Source: Clavulina sp. PMI_390 (lineage: Eukaryota > Basidiomycota > Agaricomycetes > Cantharellales > Hydnaceae). Taken from it: a stretch of 63,130 nt of DNA. The notes under the pieces were generated by a model, which was not told where the DNA came from, searched no databases, and saw nothing but the letters and a program-made list of their open reading frames with translations. The translations under genes were made by a program, and so were the position numbers. Position 1 is the first letter of the stretch, and every line of letters begins with the position of its first letter. This document shows, one piece after another, positions 1 to 11,972 of this stretch. Location of the stretch: positions 1 to 63,130 of the forward strand of contig WIDE01000144.1 in assembly GCA_015039315.1 (NCBI GenBank), written 5' to 3'.

Positions 1-111
1 GCACAGAGGCTATCCACAACAAACAACAACAGACAATGCATATATTTCCCTTATAGGCTGATACCAACAGCAACAAGTGCCATGGATTGCAAAAAGCCTG
101 AAATAATGCAT

Positions 112-311
112 CTCTGGGAAACAACACATGGCTCTGGGAAACAACACATACCTCTGGGAATCAACACCTGCCTCTGGGAATCAACACATAGCTCTGGGAA
201 TCAACACATGTCTCTGGGAATCAACACATGCCTCTGGGAATCAACACATGCCTCTGGGAATCAACACATGCCTCTGGGAATCAACACATCCCTCTTGGAA
301 CCTACACGTAA
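112..311. repeat. tandem array, 10 x 20 bp (CTCTGGGAATCAACACATGC-type)
   Basis: Ten head-to-tail copies of a 20-bp unit run without spacers. The first two copies read GGGAAACAACAC and the last is degenerate. The array is followed at 312-328 by TCCAGAGAACAAACA, which is the reverse complement of the sequence flanking a similar array at 21855-21885. In the opposite orientation the unit core is TTCCCAGAG, matching the TTCCCGGAG units inside the inverted repeats at 29150 and 33156. It is probably the subterminal end of a transposon that continues off the left edge. That assignment is inference. Confidence 0.85.
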
Positions 312-335
312 TCTCCAGAGAACAAACATTTTTTT

Positions 336-895
336 GGTTGGTTGATCAGAGAAGACCAGCCCTGAGTGTTTGAGATAGCCCCACCAAGTTCTTCTTCCTT
401 GACCCTGCAGACCAATTGGCACCCCAGATCTTACCTTTTGTTCCACCTTCCTCCTTTGTTCTTATTTCCTCTTTTGTCCTTTCTTGGTATATATATAGCT
501 CATAGGTAGCAAGCAGTAGAACAAGTTCCACCCCCCAAAGTCCAATTATAACTGAGGGCCTACCAAACCTGCACATCCTATAATCATATTATATCTCTCC
601 CCTCTCCTCAGTCTCAGGTGTCAGTTGTGAGCTCTAGCTCAGAGTTAGGATGGAGTATATTGGACACAGCTAGAGCTTGTGGTCTGTGCCTCAGTGTGTT
701 GTGCAGCATAGCTGGTGGGATCCCAAAGGTGGATAGCTCACAAGACAGCTAGGTGTCTGCCTCACCCAGGACAGGACAAGTCAGTGTGGTCTAATATCAG
801 AAGTCCTCTTTGAGCCCCTGCATCATTTCTTTCCCTTTCTGGGGTATTGTCTCCACTGAGAAGAACCCCAGTCTCCTGAACGTGCCAAGGACTTT
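336..895. repeat. dispersed LTR-like repeat, copy A
   Basis: This stretch aligns along its length with 29605-30104. Shared landmarks are TGATCAGAGAAGACC, the TATATATA box near 488, GGGATCCCAAAG near 718 and CTCCTGAACGTGCCAAGGACT near 872. The copies differ mainly by transitions and small indels. It abuts a gag relic on the minus strand, so it may be a long terminal repeat or the untranslated end of that retroelement. Clean TG...CA borders and a target-site duplication were not resolved. Confidence 0.6.
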
Positions 896-2331
896 CCAAG
901 TCTCTGTGTGCACCCAGTCCCTACAGTCACTAGAATCTACATCACAGTTATAGTATTCTGCATTGTTGCTGAGGTTGCTTTCTGAATCTGATTCAGAGCC
1001 ATCAGAGTTGTTGAAGTTGCTGTCAGATGTGTTTCTGAGCCAAGAGCGCTTCCACAGTGCCTCCTTGCTCTTGCAGCACATTTCTCTACTGCATGTTGAT
1101 TTGGACTCAGCTCCTAGGAATCCCATTGTCTCAAATAGTCCTTATATAAGATGCTGAGTGCTGCTTTATGGACTTCATCCACATCTGGAGTGGCTCTGCT
1201 GTTCATGTGCAGATTCTGGGAGTGGAGCCAAAGCAGAATGCTTTGTCTAAGGGGTACAGGGAGTCCCTTCCAGAAGTACTTGTTCTTTTCTCCTGGGGAC
1301 ATGGCTTCCAACATTTTGAGATTGTCAGCACATCATGTAAATTCTTTAGAATGCAGTGTACTCTTTCTTGTATAATATAGAGTGGCTCTTGCAGGTAGAT
1401 TGATTGATACTATCTCATGTAAAGCATTCTTTCTCATTGCCCATGCTAAAGAGCTCTTTCATGCATTTCTCTGTGCCTGCTCAGTCTTTATCTAGACATG
1501 GCTTCATTCATCACAAAATACCGGTTGCTGTTTGGCGTGTTTTTGTGGCTGAAACAGGTACCCTTTGTTTGGACTGAATTGATGAGTTTGGAGTTTGGCC
1601 TGTTTGGCCCTCCAAACAGGCCAAACGGGCTAAATGAGCCAAACAAAGGGTCCAAGGGTATTTGCTGATGTTGTGAGCACAATTTCTCTGTTTGTGTGGC
1701 TGACATATTTGGGTAAGTGATCACACTTTTCACTGTCAGACCACCCAGCACTAGTGGCTGCCATGTTGTAGTTGTCTAAGAATGCACAGAGATGTTTACC
1801 CCTGAAGCACAAAGCTCTATCTGATCCAGGTATGGCACGCTTGGACATCTGGCATTCTTTATGGCATTAAGGATTTTAGTCAGTACAACTTCCTCTCCAC
1901 CACTTCCTGAGCTATGTGCCAGTGCTGCCCTAATGGAGGGTGTGCTCATGGACTGCCTAGGGCAAGTATTAAAGGAAGATGTACCAGTTGTGGTGGGAGT
2001 AGGGAATGTAAATTATGAAACTGGAGTGCCAGTTATGAATGAAGTGGGAGCAAATTGGACAGCTGGCTGCTCCTGTGGGTTTTTGAAGGCACTAGTTCCA
2101 GTATTAGGAGCAGGAATGGAACTAGCAGACACACTTAGCACACTGCTTAAGAACTGGCAAGTAGGCCTGTGCATACTGGATAGTAAAGGAGGTAGGGCAG
2201 TTTCTGAACTCCGGATTTGCAGGGGACTCTGTAGGTAAAGGAGAGTCAGACCCTTTCTGGAGCTTCTCATAGCCATCAGAAACTTCCTCAAACTGAACAG
2301 CCTTTCCTTTGGAACTTGATGGAATGGACAT
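797..2331 (-). pseudogene. decayed retrotransposon gag gene
   Basis: Reading on the minus strand from 2331, a start followed by a Ser/Pro-rich N-terminus (begins MSIPSSSKGKAVQFEE) leads into pieces of a fungal retrotransposon Gag. The segment near 1848-1630 has the pattern F-R-G-K-H-L-x2-F-L-D-N-Y and A-G-W-S-D-S-E-K-C. The segment near 1314-1114 has KYFWKGLPVPLRQSI and HKAALSILYKDYLRQWDS. A further acidic Ser/Asp-rich piece follows at 1126-797. The pieces lie in different frames separated by stops, so the gene is broken. No reverse transcriptase, integrase or protease is visible nearby, so this is a gag-only remnant or deletion derivative. Family assignment rests on pattern recognition of Gag, not a search. 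Confidence 0.6.
1560..1651. repeat. nested perfect inverted repeats (hairpin)
   Basis: Two nested 13-bp perfect inverted repeats share one centre. The outer arms are ACCCTTTGTTTGG (1560-1572) and CCAAACAAAGGGT (1639-1651). The inner arms are TTGGCCTGTTTGG (1595-1607) and CCAAACAGGCCAA (1612-1624), with a CCCT loop. It lies inside the gag relic and could be a small palindromic insertion or a foldback footprint. Confidence 0.85.
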
Positions 2332-2653
2332 TTTGGTTTGAAGATCTGGTAGTGTGATCCTGTGAAGGAAAGAGGTTAGGTATAAGGGAGGGAGAATTTG
2401 TACTTAGCTTGGGATTGGCTAATTGGTTGTTAAGAGAGTCGCAGATTTTCCTAAAGAGTAGAGCTTCTTTAGTAACAAAGGGAGGGACAAGGTGTGCATC
2501 ATTGGGAGAGAATGCTACAGAGTGCACAGGATCATACTGATGGAGAGGCCCTCTTTCTACAGCCTTGGATCTCATGTTCCAGAGCCTGATGTGTCTGTCA
2601 TCTGAGCCAAATGCAAGAAGTCCTCCATCTGGAGAGAATGCTACACATTTCAC
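2288..2653 (-). pseudogene. WD40 repeat fragment next to gag start
   Basis: The minus-strand reading holds about one and a half WD40 units: CVAFSPDGGLLAFGSDD...HIRLWNM, then VHSVAFSPNDAHL. It then runs into unrelated Ser/Asn-rich sequence that overlaps the gag start at 2331. The units resemble those of the intact NLR gene at 3171-9738 and point the same way. No start, NACHT or closing repeat is present. It is probably a partial duplicate of an NLR 3' end captured beside the retroelement. Confidence 0.6.
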
Positions 2654-2659
2654 CCTCTT

Positions 2660-2795
2660 GCTATCTATGTATAAAACTCACATATCCCACAGATGTCATG
2701 CATCTCATACATCTTATAGGGCTCACCAGCCTCACAAGTCTCATAGCTCTCATAGCTCTCATAAGTCTTACAGGTCTTGTTGAGCCTTGTGAACC
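2660..2795. repeat. degenerate ~10-bp CTCATA-type tandem repeat
   Basis: Repeated CTCATA/CTCACA words about every 10 bp (for example CTCATAGCTCTCATAGCTCT near 2740) form a short degenerate satellite between the WD40 fragment and the NLR gene. The rest of 2796-3170 is A-rich spacer in which I see no gene. Confidence 0.55.
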
Positions 2796-3170
2796 TTAGG
2801 AGATCCTAGAAGATCCCACATGTTGGCAGTAATTCCAATACAACAATAGGCAGAACCAGTCAAAAGAAAGATGCAGGATAAAACTAATAAATATTCAAGA
2901 TAGGGATGGAATCAATCTAAATCAAAATATGAGTGAGAACCAATCAGAACCAAGTGGTAGTCAGTGATCCCAGTGAGGAGAATAATGAGCAAATCACACT
3001 GACATAGGGTGTGATGTAAATGGTTCTTGTAAGCCACAGAGTCAGGGAACAGCAATAATGGGAAAGAACTCTGTGTCTGCTTGGTTCCAATAAAATATTC
3101 TATATTCCTATCACAAAATCAGGCTTTACAGGTGCAAATGCAACAATCAGGGGTGTTTGACATACCTGCT

Positions 3171-6100
3171 TCATTGCATGCACTCTGTCCACTGTTCCCC
3201 CACTACCATCTTCTCAAAACTGAGTCTGACTCTGGAACTCAGGTCTGCACCAAGAATTGTGATAAGTCTCTCATCATATAGGTGCACTCTGTAGCTTGAG
3301 GGAACCCAAAGAATAAGCTCATCCTTGGGGCCTTTGATCCAGCCATTATCAAGGAGTGTGCTCCATGCCTGACCAAGTCTTGAATTTGCAGATGGAAAGG
3401 CTGGGATTGGCACAACTACATTTGAGGAACTAGCAACTGTGCTCCAAAGCCTGACAGTATGATCAGCTGATACAGAAGCAAGGACTGTTCCATCAGGAGA
3501 GAATGCTACACAGGTCACATGATGAGTGTGGCCACTAAGTGGGTCACCTCTAGCAGCTTGAGAGCCAATATCCCAGAGCCTGATGGTTTTGTCATGTGAC
3601 CCAGAAGCAAGGAGTGCTCCATCAGGTGAAAATGCAACAGAATTCACATCATCAGTGTGGCCTGTTAGCAATCCACTGCTCTTTGTCTGATGCATTTCAT
3701 TCCAATCCCACAGACGGATGGTTTTGTCAGCAGAGGCAGAGACAAGGAATGTTCCATCATGAGAGAAAGCAACAGCATTTACCCGACCAGTGTGACCTAA
3801 AAGTGGGTTCCCCCTAGCTGTTTGAGACTCAACATCCCATACTCTGATAGTTTTATCATATGACCCAGAGGCAAGGAGGGCCCCATTAGGTGAGAAGGCA
3901 ACAGAGGATACAAAATGGGTGTGGCCTGTGATTGGGTTCCCCTTGGCTTTCTGAGAGCTCACAGTCCACACTCTGATGGTCATATCATATGAACTAGAGG
4001 CAAGGAGTGTTCCATCAGGAGAAAATGTCACACAAATCACCCAGTGGGCATGGCCTCTGATTGGACTTCCCATGGCTTCTTGAGTGTTCACATCCCAAAG
4101 CCTGATGGTTTGATCATGTGAACCAGAAGCAAGGAATGCTCCATCAGGAGAGAAAGCAACAGTGTTTACCAAACTAGTGTGACCTCTGAGTGGGCTACCC
4201 CTAGGTGTCTGATGGCTCATATCCCACAGCCTGATGGTATTATCACCTGACCCAGAGGCAAGGAGTGCTCCATTATGAGAGAAGGCCACAGAGTTCACCC
4301 TACCAGTATGCCCAATGAGTTGGCCCCTCATGGCTGCCTGAGTACTCACATCCCACAACCTGATAGTCATGTCATCTGACCCTGAAGCAAGGAGTTCCCC
4401 ATTAGGAGAGAAAGCAACCGAGCGTACTGGCTCAGTGTGGCCTATGAGAGGGCTCCCCCTAGCTTTCTGAGTGCCCATATCCCACAGCCTGATGGTTTTA
4501 TCACCTGACCCAGAAGCAAGGAGTGCTCCATTGAGAGAAAATGCCACAGAGTGTACAGAGTTAGAGTGGCCAATAAATGGGCCCCTTGTGACCACATGAT
4601 AGCTTACATCCCAGAGTTGAATACTTTTATCACGTGATCCTGAAGCAAGCAGTGCCCCATCTGGAGAGAAAGCAACAGATTTGACCCAACCACTGTGACC
4701 TGTGAGAGGCTTACCCCTAGCTGCCTGAGAGCCCACATCCCATATTCTGATTGTGTTTTCATTTGCACAAGAGGCAAGGAGTGCTCCATTAGGTGAGAAG
4801 GCAACAGAGTTCACATCATTAGTGTGCCCTCTGAGCGGCTTCCCCTTGGGAGTCTGGGAGGTCATGTCCCACAATTGAATAGTTGTGTCACGTGACCCTG
4901 AAGCCAGCAGTGCTCCATCAGGAGAGAATGCAAGAAACATCACCCAGCCACTGTGCCCTGTGAGTAGGTTCCCCTTGGCTGTCTGAGAGCTCATATCCCA
5001 AATCCTAATAGTGTCATCAATTGAACCAGAAGCAAGCACTGCCCCATCAGCTGAGAAGGCCACAGAGACTATAAATTTACTGTGGCCATTGAGCAGGTCC
5101 CCCATACTTTTCTGGGATCTGACATCCCACAACCTGGGGGTATCAGCATCACGAGCACCAGAAGCAAGGAGTAATCCATTGGGAGAGAAAGCCACAGATT
5201 CTACCCTAGCAGTGTGGCTAGTGAGTGGGTCTCCCCTTGAGATCTGAGAGCCCATGTCCCATAGCCGGATGGTGGCATCACTGGATGCAGAGGCAAGAAG
5301 TTCTCCATCAGGTGAAAAGGCTACAGCATTCACATAATCAGTGTGACCTGTGAGCAGCTCACTCCTAACTGTCTGAGAGCTCATGTCCCATAATTGGACA
5401 GTATGATCAGATAACCCAGAGGCAAGCAGTGATCCATCTGGAGAAAAGGCCAGACTGTACACCATACCAGTGCTGCTGCATTTGAGTGGATCACCCCTTG
5501 CTGTTTGAGAGCTGACATCCCACAGTGTGATGATCCTATAAAGTGACCCAGCAGCAAGTAGAGCTCCATCAGGTGAGAAGGCCACACATTGCACTGGACC
5601 CCCACTCCAGTGACCTCTGAGTGGCTCTCCCTTGGCTGTCTGGGTGTGTGCATCCCACAGCCTGACTGTTGTATCTTCAGAGCCAGAGGCAAGAAGTCCT
5701 CCAGCAGGAGAAAATGCCAGACAGTGAATATACCCAGGATGTCTAAGTGGGCTCCCTTTGGCTGTGTGGGTGTTCATGTCCCACAGTTGAATAGATCCAT
5801 GAGACCCTGAAGCCAGCAATGCTCCACCAGGAGAGAATGCAAGAGAGTTCACTCCATCATCATGCCCTGTGAGTAGGTTCCCCTTGGCTGTCTGAGAGCT
5901 CACATCCCACAGCATAATACCCTCATTGTAGAACCCATAAGCAAGCAGTGATCCATCAGGTGAGAATGCTATGCATGTGATAGTATTATCACCAGATATT
6001 GGCTGCCCAATCTGTGCCCCATTCTGGGCATTCCACATGAGAATACCACCCCTGTATGCCCCTGCAGCTATGATATGCTTTGAAGAGAATGCCAATACCT

Positions 6101-9100
6101 TGACTCCTGAGCTGTGCTGTAATATATGCTTCAAGGATGGCCATGTTGCAAACTGGCCTGATAACAATGAAAGAGTCCTCCCAAACTCAGAAGAGACAGC
6201 ATGTAGTGATGACTTGGTAGGGATAAATGGGACTGCACTGATATAGAGATGAGGTGTACTCAGTTCAATTGCAGTGCTATAATGGGATGTGAAGTTGATT
6301 GCTTCCTTAACATGAAAAGCAAGATGGGGATCCAGCTACATGCAAGTTAGCCCAGATCAATGCTATGTGAAGTTCTATCAACTCACTGTAGAAGTTGGAA
6401 TTAACAATAGGCTATCAATTGAAGATGTGCCAGTGAGGCTCATCACCTCAAGCCAATAGAAAAACTGAGTTGTGGAAAGCAAAGATTTAACTGATGTCCA
6501 TATTTTGGCATCAATTTCTGGTGCTTTTTCAAGATGGAAGGTCCAGGATTGACATGCATATGATAATGCCTCACCAATTTTCTCTTCAATCAGAGCAGAA
6601 AGCTCTGGTATCTGAGAGTTGGGCAAGAATGAGGACTGCAACCCACAAATGTTGAACTTCAGTCTTCTTTGGCCCTCCTGCATTACAGTGAGACAGCTTT
6701 GGCAAATGAGGCTGTGCATTGCACCAGCATCAATCCAATATTGAGAGCTCCTTGTCTGGGATTGAAGGAAATCAAGGAATGATGTGTGCATTGGAAGGAG
6801 TGGCACATTGCCAGCCTTTTCTCCTGTTCCACTAATGAGTGAAGACAAGAAGCGAAGCTGATACACTGCCTTCTGTCTAACTTTATGGATGTCCCAATCC
6901 TGGAGTAGCTTGGCATGGAGGAGCTCAAGCATGCCAGGAAGAGACAGAGGTATTCTGGCAATGCTGAGCAACCCTAACAGTAGCTTGAGCAGCTTTAGGT
7001 TGTCTTGTGTTGATTTGTGGAACCATTTATCCATCACTCTTCTATATATTTCATATAGCCCCTCTAGTCCCTCAGTATTATCAGAGCCAGAGAGGATCTC
7101 ATCCAAGCGTTCAGAGGGTGAGTTTGACTGATTACCATCATCCAAATCAACAATATAGCCACAGGCAGTTGCAGCCCACTGGAATGATAGTTGGGCTTTC
7201 CCAGCAAGCTGGTCAAGTCGTGTTGGATCAGCATCCCCGGTTACATGCTGCAATTTGCTCCTGATATACAGGGATATGTCATCTTTTGTGCATTTGTTGA
7301 CCAAGTCCCCCATGGAGAGTGTAGATGCATTTTCAAAGGACATTAAAGCCTGTATTGCCTCTTGGATATCCACTTCAGGACGTGTAGTGATGAGGATATG
7401 AACAGTGGTTGGAAGAGATGGAGAGACCCCAGACAGTAGGTCAACAATTCCCTTCCGCTCACTGACTTTATCTGATGACTCATCAAGTGCATCAATTATG
7501 ATCACAAGGTGATTCAGGGTGGCTGAGTCCTTTCCCAACAGAGGGAGAAGGAATTCATTGAACTGCTCTCTGGGATCTGTGTGCCTACACATTGATCTTT
7601 TCATCTCCACAAGACCTAGAAGTTGTGCCTCAAGAGCACTATTCTTGGCAGCAAGCTGGAGTGCAATGGTGGTGAAGAGGTTAGCTGGGTGAAGCTGGGT
7701 ACTCTTGGCTCTCTCAAAGCCATAATATGCCATGCACACATTAGCCTCCTCAAGATATTTGGCCAGACTAACAGCAATAGAGGATTTGCCAGCACCAGCC
7801 ATTCCTTGCAGCCATAGTAGGTTTACTCCTGTGAGATCTTTCACTCTAGCTGAAGATGAGTTATGAGGGGGATTTAGTTGAATGGAAGCTGGTGCCCCAA
7901 CTGCCCAGTCCTGAAGTGCTTTGAGGACATCAGTGCGGGTGTCAGGATGGCATCCAAGGTTCCTGCCATCATGAAGTGAGCTATCTGCACCAGGTGCAAA
8001 TGGAAGAGCAGATAGCACTTGGTTCTTCACTGTAACTTTATCATTAGCTACCATGTTGTGACCACAAACTGAACATACCTAGTTCTTGCACACCAGCTTG
8101 AGTGGATTCCAATGAAGCCTTAATGGTGTGCATTGTATCATAGATGGAAGCTACTGATGCCTCAACCAGTGTGGAGTGTAATACCTTGAATGCCTCACTG
8201 AGAGCATCAACTTGGTCCTGGTAGGATGTAAAGTATGTTGGCAGCTTGGGCCAGGCTGAGATAGAGAAGCAGTTACAATATGAATACACTAGTGCAATAA
8301 TGCTAGAAAGGGTGCTTACATTCTTGCTTGTGCTTGATAAAGTCATTAACAAAGACAGCTGCATGCTTCACTCCCAGAAAGACAGCCTTGACTTTTCCAT
8401 AAACAAGTGTGTCATGGAGCTTTGAGGACGCATACTTTGCAGTGAGTTCACACAACTCATTCATAGATTGGAGCAGAGTCCCTATGCTCTGGTCTACAAG
8501 AGCACTGGCTTTGACAATGGTGTAGGCACCATTCAGCAGGCTTGCAACCACCTCTGCAATAGGGTGGATCTGAATAACCACCAAGTTAGCCATTTTACCC
8601 TATGGTATCAGGAGCTTGATCTTACCTTTGCAAGTAGACCACCAAGGTTCAGTAGTGCTTCCACAGCCTTGATGGCATCAGGAAAAGCAGCAGACAAATC
8701 TGTAGCCAATGGTGTCAAGTGAGAGATCTGGCCAGAAGCACTATTCAATATGTCATTCATCTGGGTGCTATGGTGGGGAATTGCATCAAATGCATCTTGA
8801 GCTGCCTTGGTATCTGCCATAACTTCTTCATGTGTGGGTATGTCATTAGAAGCATGTGAGGTAACCACATGAGCAGTGGAGGGTATAGAGACCAGAGCTG
8901 CATTGTAAACCATAGAGTGATATTGTGAGTTTACCATTCTCAGGGAGATCATACACAGTGACAAATGAATAACATACCAGTTCCAGTTGCACTATTGCCA
9001 TCAGATATATCTTGAGGCACAGCATTCAAATGAACTGCAGGAACAGAAGGATGCCCCATGGATTCACCAGGCTGAGCTACTGCGACTACTTGGTCCTAAA

Positions 9101-9738
9101 TGGTTTCAGGGTTCTTGTCAAATGAAGGCCCTGCCAGTTCCGGCTGGAGTCTGGCATGGTTGATACTAACCTCCGTCTTGGGATCATTATTCACTTGAGT
9201 AATCATCAGATTGAGCCCAAGGACATCGTCAACTTTATCTATTGAGAGGCAGGAGAGTCATGAAAGCAATTAGGACATAGTTCATGGGATTGCGGGATTT
9301 GCCATACCTGTGAGATCACGACCAGTCAAGCAGCCAACTTTGTGGGAGGCCAGCATCTTCCACATCATGATGACGCGCCTACGCTGTTGCAGTGTAACCG
9401 GGATGGCCGGCGGAACTGACTCAAAGAGCCTTAACCCCGATAGAATGTGAGGCCGCCCAAGGTGAGAATGGAAAAGACCGTACGGACCTCTTGAGGTACG
9501 AACAATGCTGCCATTCCACTATGCCATCCTTCATGGCTACGGCCTCGCAAATGACCTCCTCCTCCAGAGCCTTTTTCATGTTGTGAGAGGGCCACTTGAT
9601 ACAGAGGCGGTAGACGCGCGATTTCTTGATCTTGTCGCTGGTATACGACGCGCCTAGCGAACGATTTGATTAACGCATTGACCAAACTTCATGGAATACG
9701 CGGTACGCACCTTGTATTTCGAACAAGGACGAGTTCAT
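3171..9738 (-). CDS. NLR/STAND receptor: C2-like, Goodbye-like, NACHT, 21 WD40 repeats
   Basis: This is a likely intracellular STAND sensor of the fungal NWD type. I model ten exons: 9711-9738, 9488-9653, 9308-9429, 9171-9238, 8978-9095, 8626-8897, 8320-8569, 8079-8255, 6387-8029 and 3171-6335. All junctions are GT-AG and in phase, giving 6009 nt and 2002 aa. Residues ~1-130 look C2-like (SRVYRLCIKW, LTGRDLTDKVDDVLGL). Residues ~150-400 are a helical region resembling the STAND N-terminal Goodbye domain. NACHT has Walker A GMAGAGKS near residue 476, Walker B LVIIIDALDES and TTRPE. The last exon encodes 21 WD40 repeats of ~43 aa, then a conserved tail ending GEQWTEC. The ATG at 9738 was chosen because the upstream C2 exons splice in frame. 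From exon 6 on the gene is strikingly CpG-poor, unlike exons 1-4. The ligand is unknown. Confidence 0.85.
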
Positions 9739-10379
9739 TGTTGAGAATGCTGTGTTTCTTCTTTCTTCTTCACGGTTGCGTGGTCAAGAGTGAGTGATGC
9801 GTGCGTCATCAGCACGAACACGAGGCTGGGTTGCTGCGATAGTGTAAGCAATTTGCTCACCTGTTTATTAGCGCCAGCAATCGGCACGCAGAAAAGCAGC
9901 TTGAACCTGTCTTAGGTACATAATGGATCTGGAACGAACGATAGAAATACGTATCAATACGCTACTAGTTCTACTAGTTCTGAGGAAACGGGTTACATTT
10001 CAGCGAGAGATAACAAGGCAGTACAAAACTTCTCGCCAGCACGATGTCTGTTTCTATGCGCAGTCCCCTCAACCTCACTCTCGCAGCGTCAAATAGAACG
10101 TTCTTGTTATATCGCATTAGCCAATATATTTCCAAGGTTTACTCTAACCGCCCCTTCTATATCCTGATGCTGCGTGCACATCCGTCAGGGCTACTTAGAC
10201 ATATACCCCTCCCAGCAGACTCAACGAGCATTGAGATCCACAGCGCCGCCTGTATATTCATCCTCGCCGCTCTACATGCTTGACCCGCAATAATCCGTCG
10301 ATGCCCTCACTTGTATGGAATTCAAACTGCCTTTTTATTCTTCTGGATTACGCCCACACATTTCAGGTTTGTTCAAGGG
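9739..10379. other. intergenic, no gene seen
   Basis: This is upstream sequence of the NLR gene. It has normal CpG content and no reading frame with a recognisable protein. The NLR promoter must lie here, but I see no clear TATA box. Confidence 0.5.
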
Positions 10380-11110
10380 TATTGTGTAAATTACACAAAT
10401 GGCTTGGAATAGAGGTTATGTGCACACGTAAATCTAGTGCCAAAATTAATTACACGCACACATTTTTGGTTGTAATTAATTACACACACACTTTTGCGTC
10501 AAGGTTAATTACATGCACACACTGACTGTTAGTCTCAATTATTCACCTGCAAATATCATTCAGGATGAAAAGGATTGCTTCACATGGTAAGTACACTACT
10601 GACTTCCCATTCTTCACGGCATGACTATGACGTCATCCCAACTTTCCGCAACCATTCACCATAACAAACACATGGCGGCATGGCCGGTTAGGGCTTCCGA
10701 TTGGCTTCTGACCTTCATTGAAGCCATTTTGTAGTGATCCCGGATACCATGGCCACGCGGTGAGTAGTAAAGGTGGAATCTTGTCCAAAGGGTGCCCGAC
10801 TCCGGATTTGAAATTTCTGGTGCCTGTGTGCGCTTAATTCAGCCAGGTCTCTTATGTGTAGATAATTCAGTCAAGATTCGTTATGTGCAATTAATTGACC
10901 TTGCTATTGGTGCGGGTGAGTTTGTGTACCTCAGTCAAACACTGTGTGCGTGTAATTAATTCCCGCTTAGGATGTGTGTGTGTAATTAATTCTGACCCTC
11001 AATTTTGTGTGTGTAAATAATTCTCCACTTGTCATACGTCAAAATCTTATCCCACAACCCCAAAGCCTTGAACCAATAGTGATTTGTGCGTAAATAATTA
11101 TGTTTGAATA
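10380..11110. mobile_element. MITE-like element with inverted arrays of a GTGTGTAATTAATT motif
   Basis: The left part (about 10390-10550) carries several copies reading AATTAATTACACACACAC. The right part (about 10830-11100) carries copies in the opposite sense, GTGTGTGTAATTAATT. The ends also mirror each other loosely: AAATTACACAAATGG near 10390, and ATTTGTGCGTAAATAATTATG near 11085. The 280-bp middle has no transposase. This layout fits a short non-autonomous DNA transposon with subterminal binding-site arrays. Exact ends and target duplication are unresolved. Confidence 0.55.
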
Positions 11111-11384
11111 AAAAGGCAGAATGATGCCCATACACTTGCACATTTCCACCTACTATCAAATCGATGCGCCAATGAACAGTCCCTCATCAACACAGACTCT
11201 GCTCTCTACCCAACTCGAATCGGCGCGCTAGGAGAAAGAGAAGTTGAGGGCCCGACAATACTGTTCCACGCTCTTGCCTCCAAGATGGTCCCGTCCATCG
11301 TCTAGGGTAGGGTCGGACTAAAGTGTACAAGGAATCGTTGCATCCACATCGAGGTGGAGCTATGCACACAGAGGGAAGTCGCCC

Positions 11385-11620
11385 GATGAAAAATTTCCAG
11401 GGCATCCCCCGTAAAATTTTTCAGGGGCGCCCACAGAAAATTATTTCGGGAGCCCATTAAAGTTTTCATTGGTGCACCAATATCAGGGTGCCCTGGAAAA
11501 AGTGTCCACTTTTAGCAGGCGACGCCCTGCAAAAAACTATCAGGGCGCCTAGATAAACTTGTATTAGGCGGGCTCCTGGCTAAATATTCACAAGGAGACT
11601 AGCAAAACTTTGTTCGGGCT
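11385..11620. repeat. left subterminal GGGCGCCC/AAAATTTT repeats of CACTA element
   Basis: Alternating GC-rich palindromes (GGGGCGCCC, GGGTGCCCTGG, GGGCGCC, GGCGGGCTCC) and A/T runs (AAAATTTTT, AAAGTTTTC) recur every 25-40 bp. The same words recur at 18755-18843. Such subterminal repeats are the expected transposase-binding sites in CACTA elements. Confidence 0.65.
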
Positions 11621-11972
11621 ACTGGAACTGGACTATACATTACTACAGACCGTGGTCAAGACTATATAAAATACATCATGCTGGAGACAAGTGATGGAGG
11701 ATGCCGATGTTGGAGAACAAGATAAGCTAGCACATAAGTTGAGAGGTTTGTCGACGAGCCTGAAAAAACACCAAGGCCGAGAGCAGGCGGAGAGCAGGTT
11801 ATCGATCACTCGTTTGATTCGATGTTGAACAAAATGATGTGAGCGAAGTGCGGATGTTGGGTGAGCAGAGTGCAGGGCATGGCAGGGGACGAGCAAGCGC
11901 AAGAAGACAAATAGACGGGCGGCTAGGGGAGCAGATGAGCAAGCACCAAAGTCCACTTCACCATCGAGCGTG

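Noticed and set aside
112..311. CRISPR-like regular array
   Set aside because: The units are contiguous 20-bp tandem copies with no unique spacers, in a fungal nuclear genome.
8608..8964. NLR start at 8964 as an independent N-terminus
   Set aside because: The exons upstream (9738-8978) splice in phase into this frame and add a C2-like domain, so 8964 is inside an intron and not the start.
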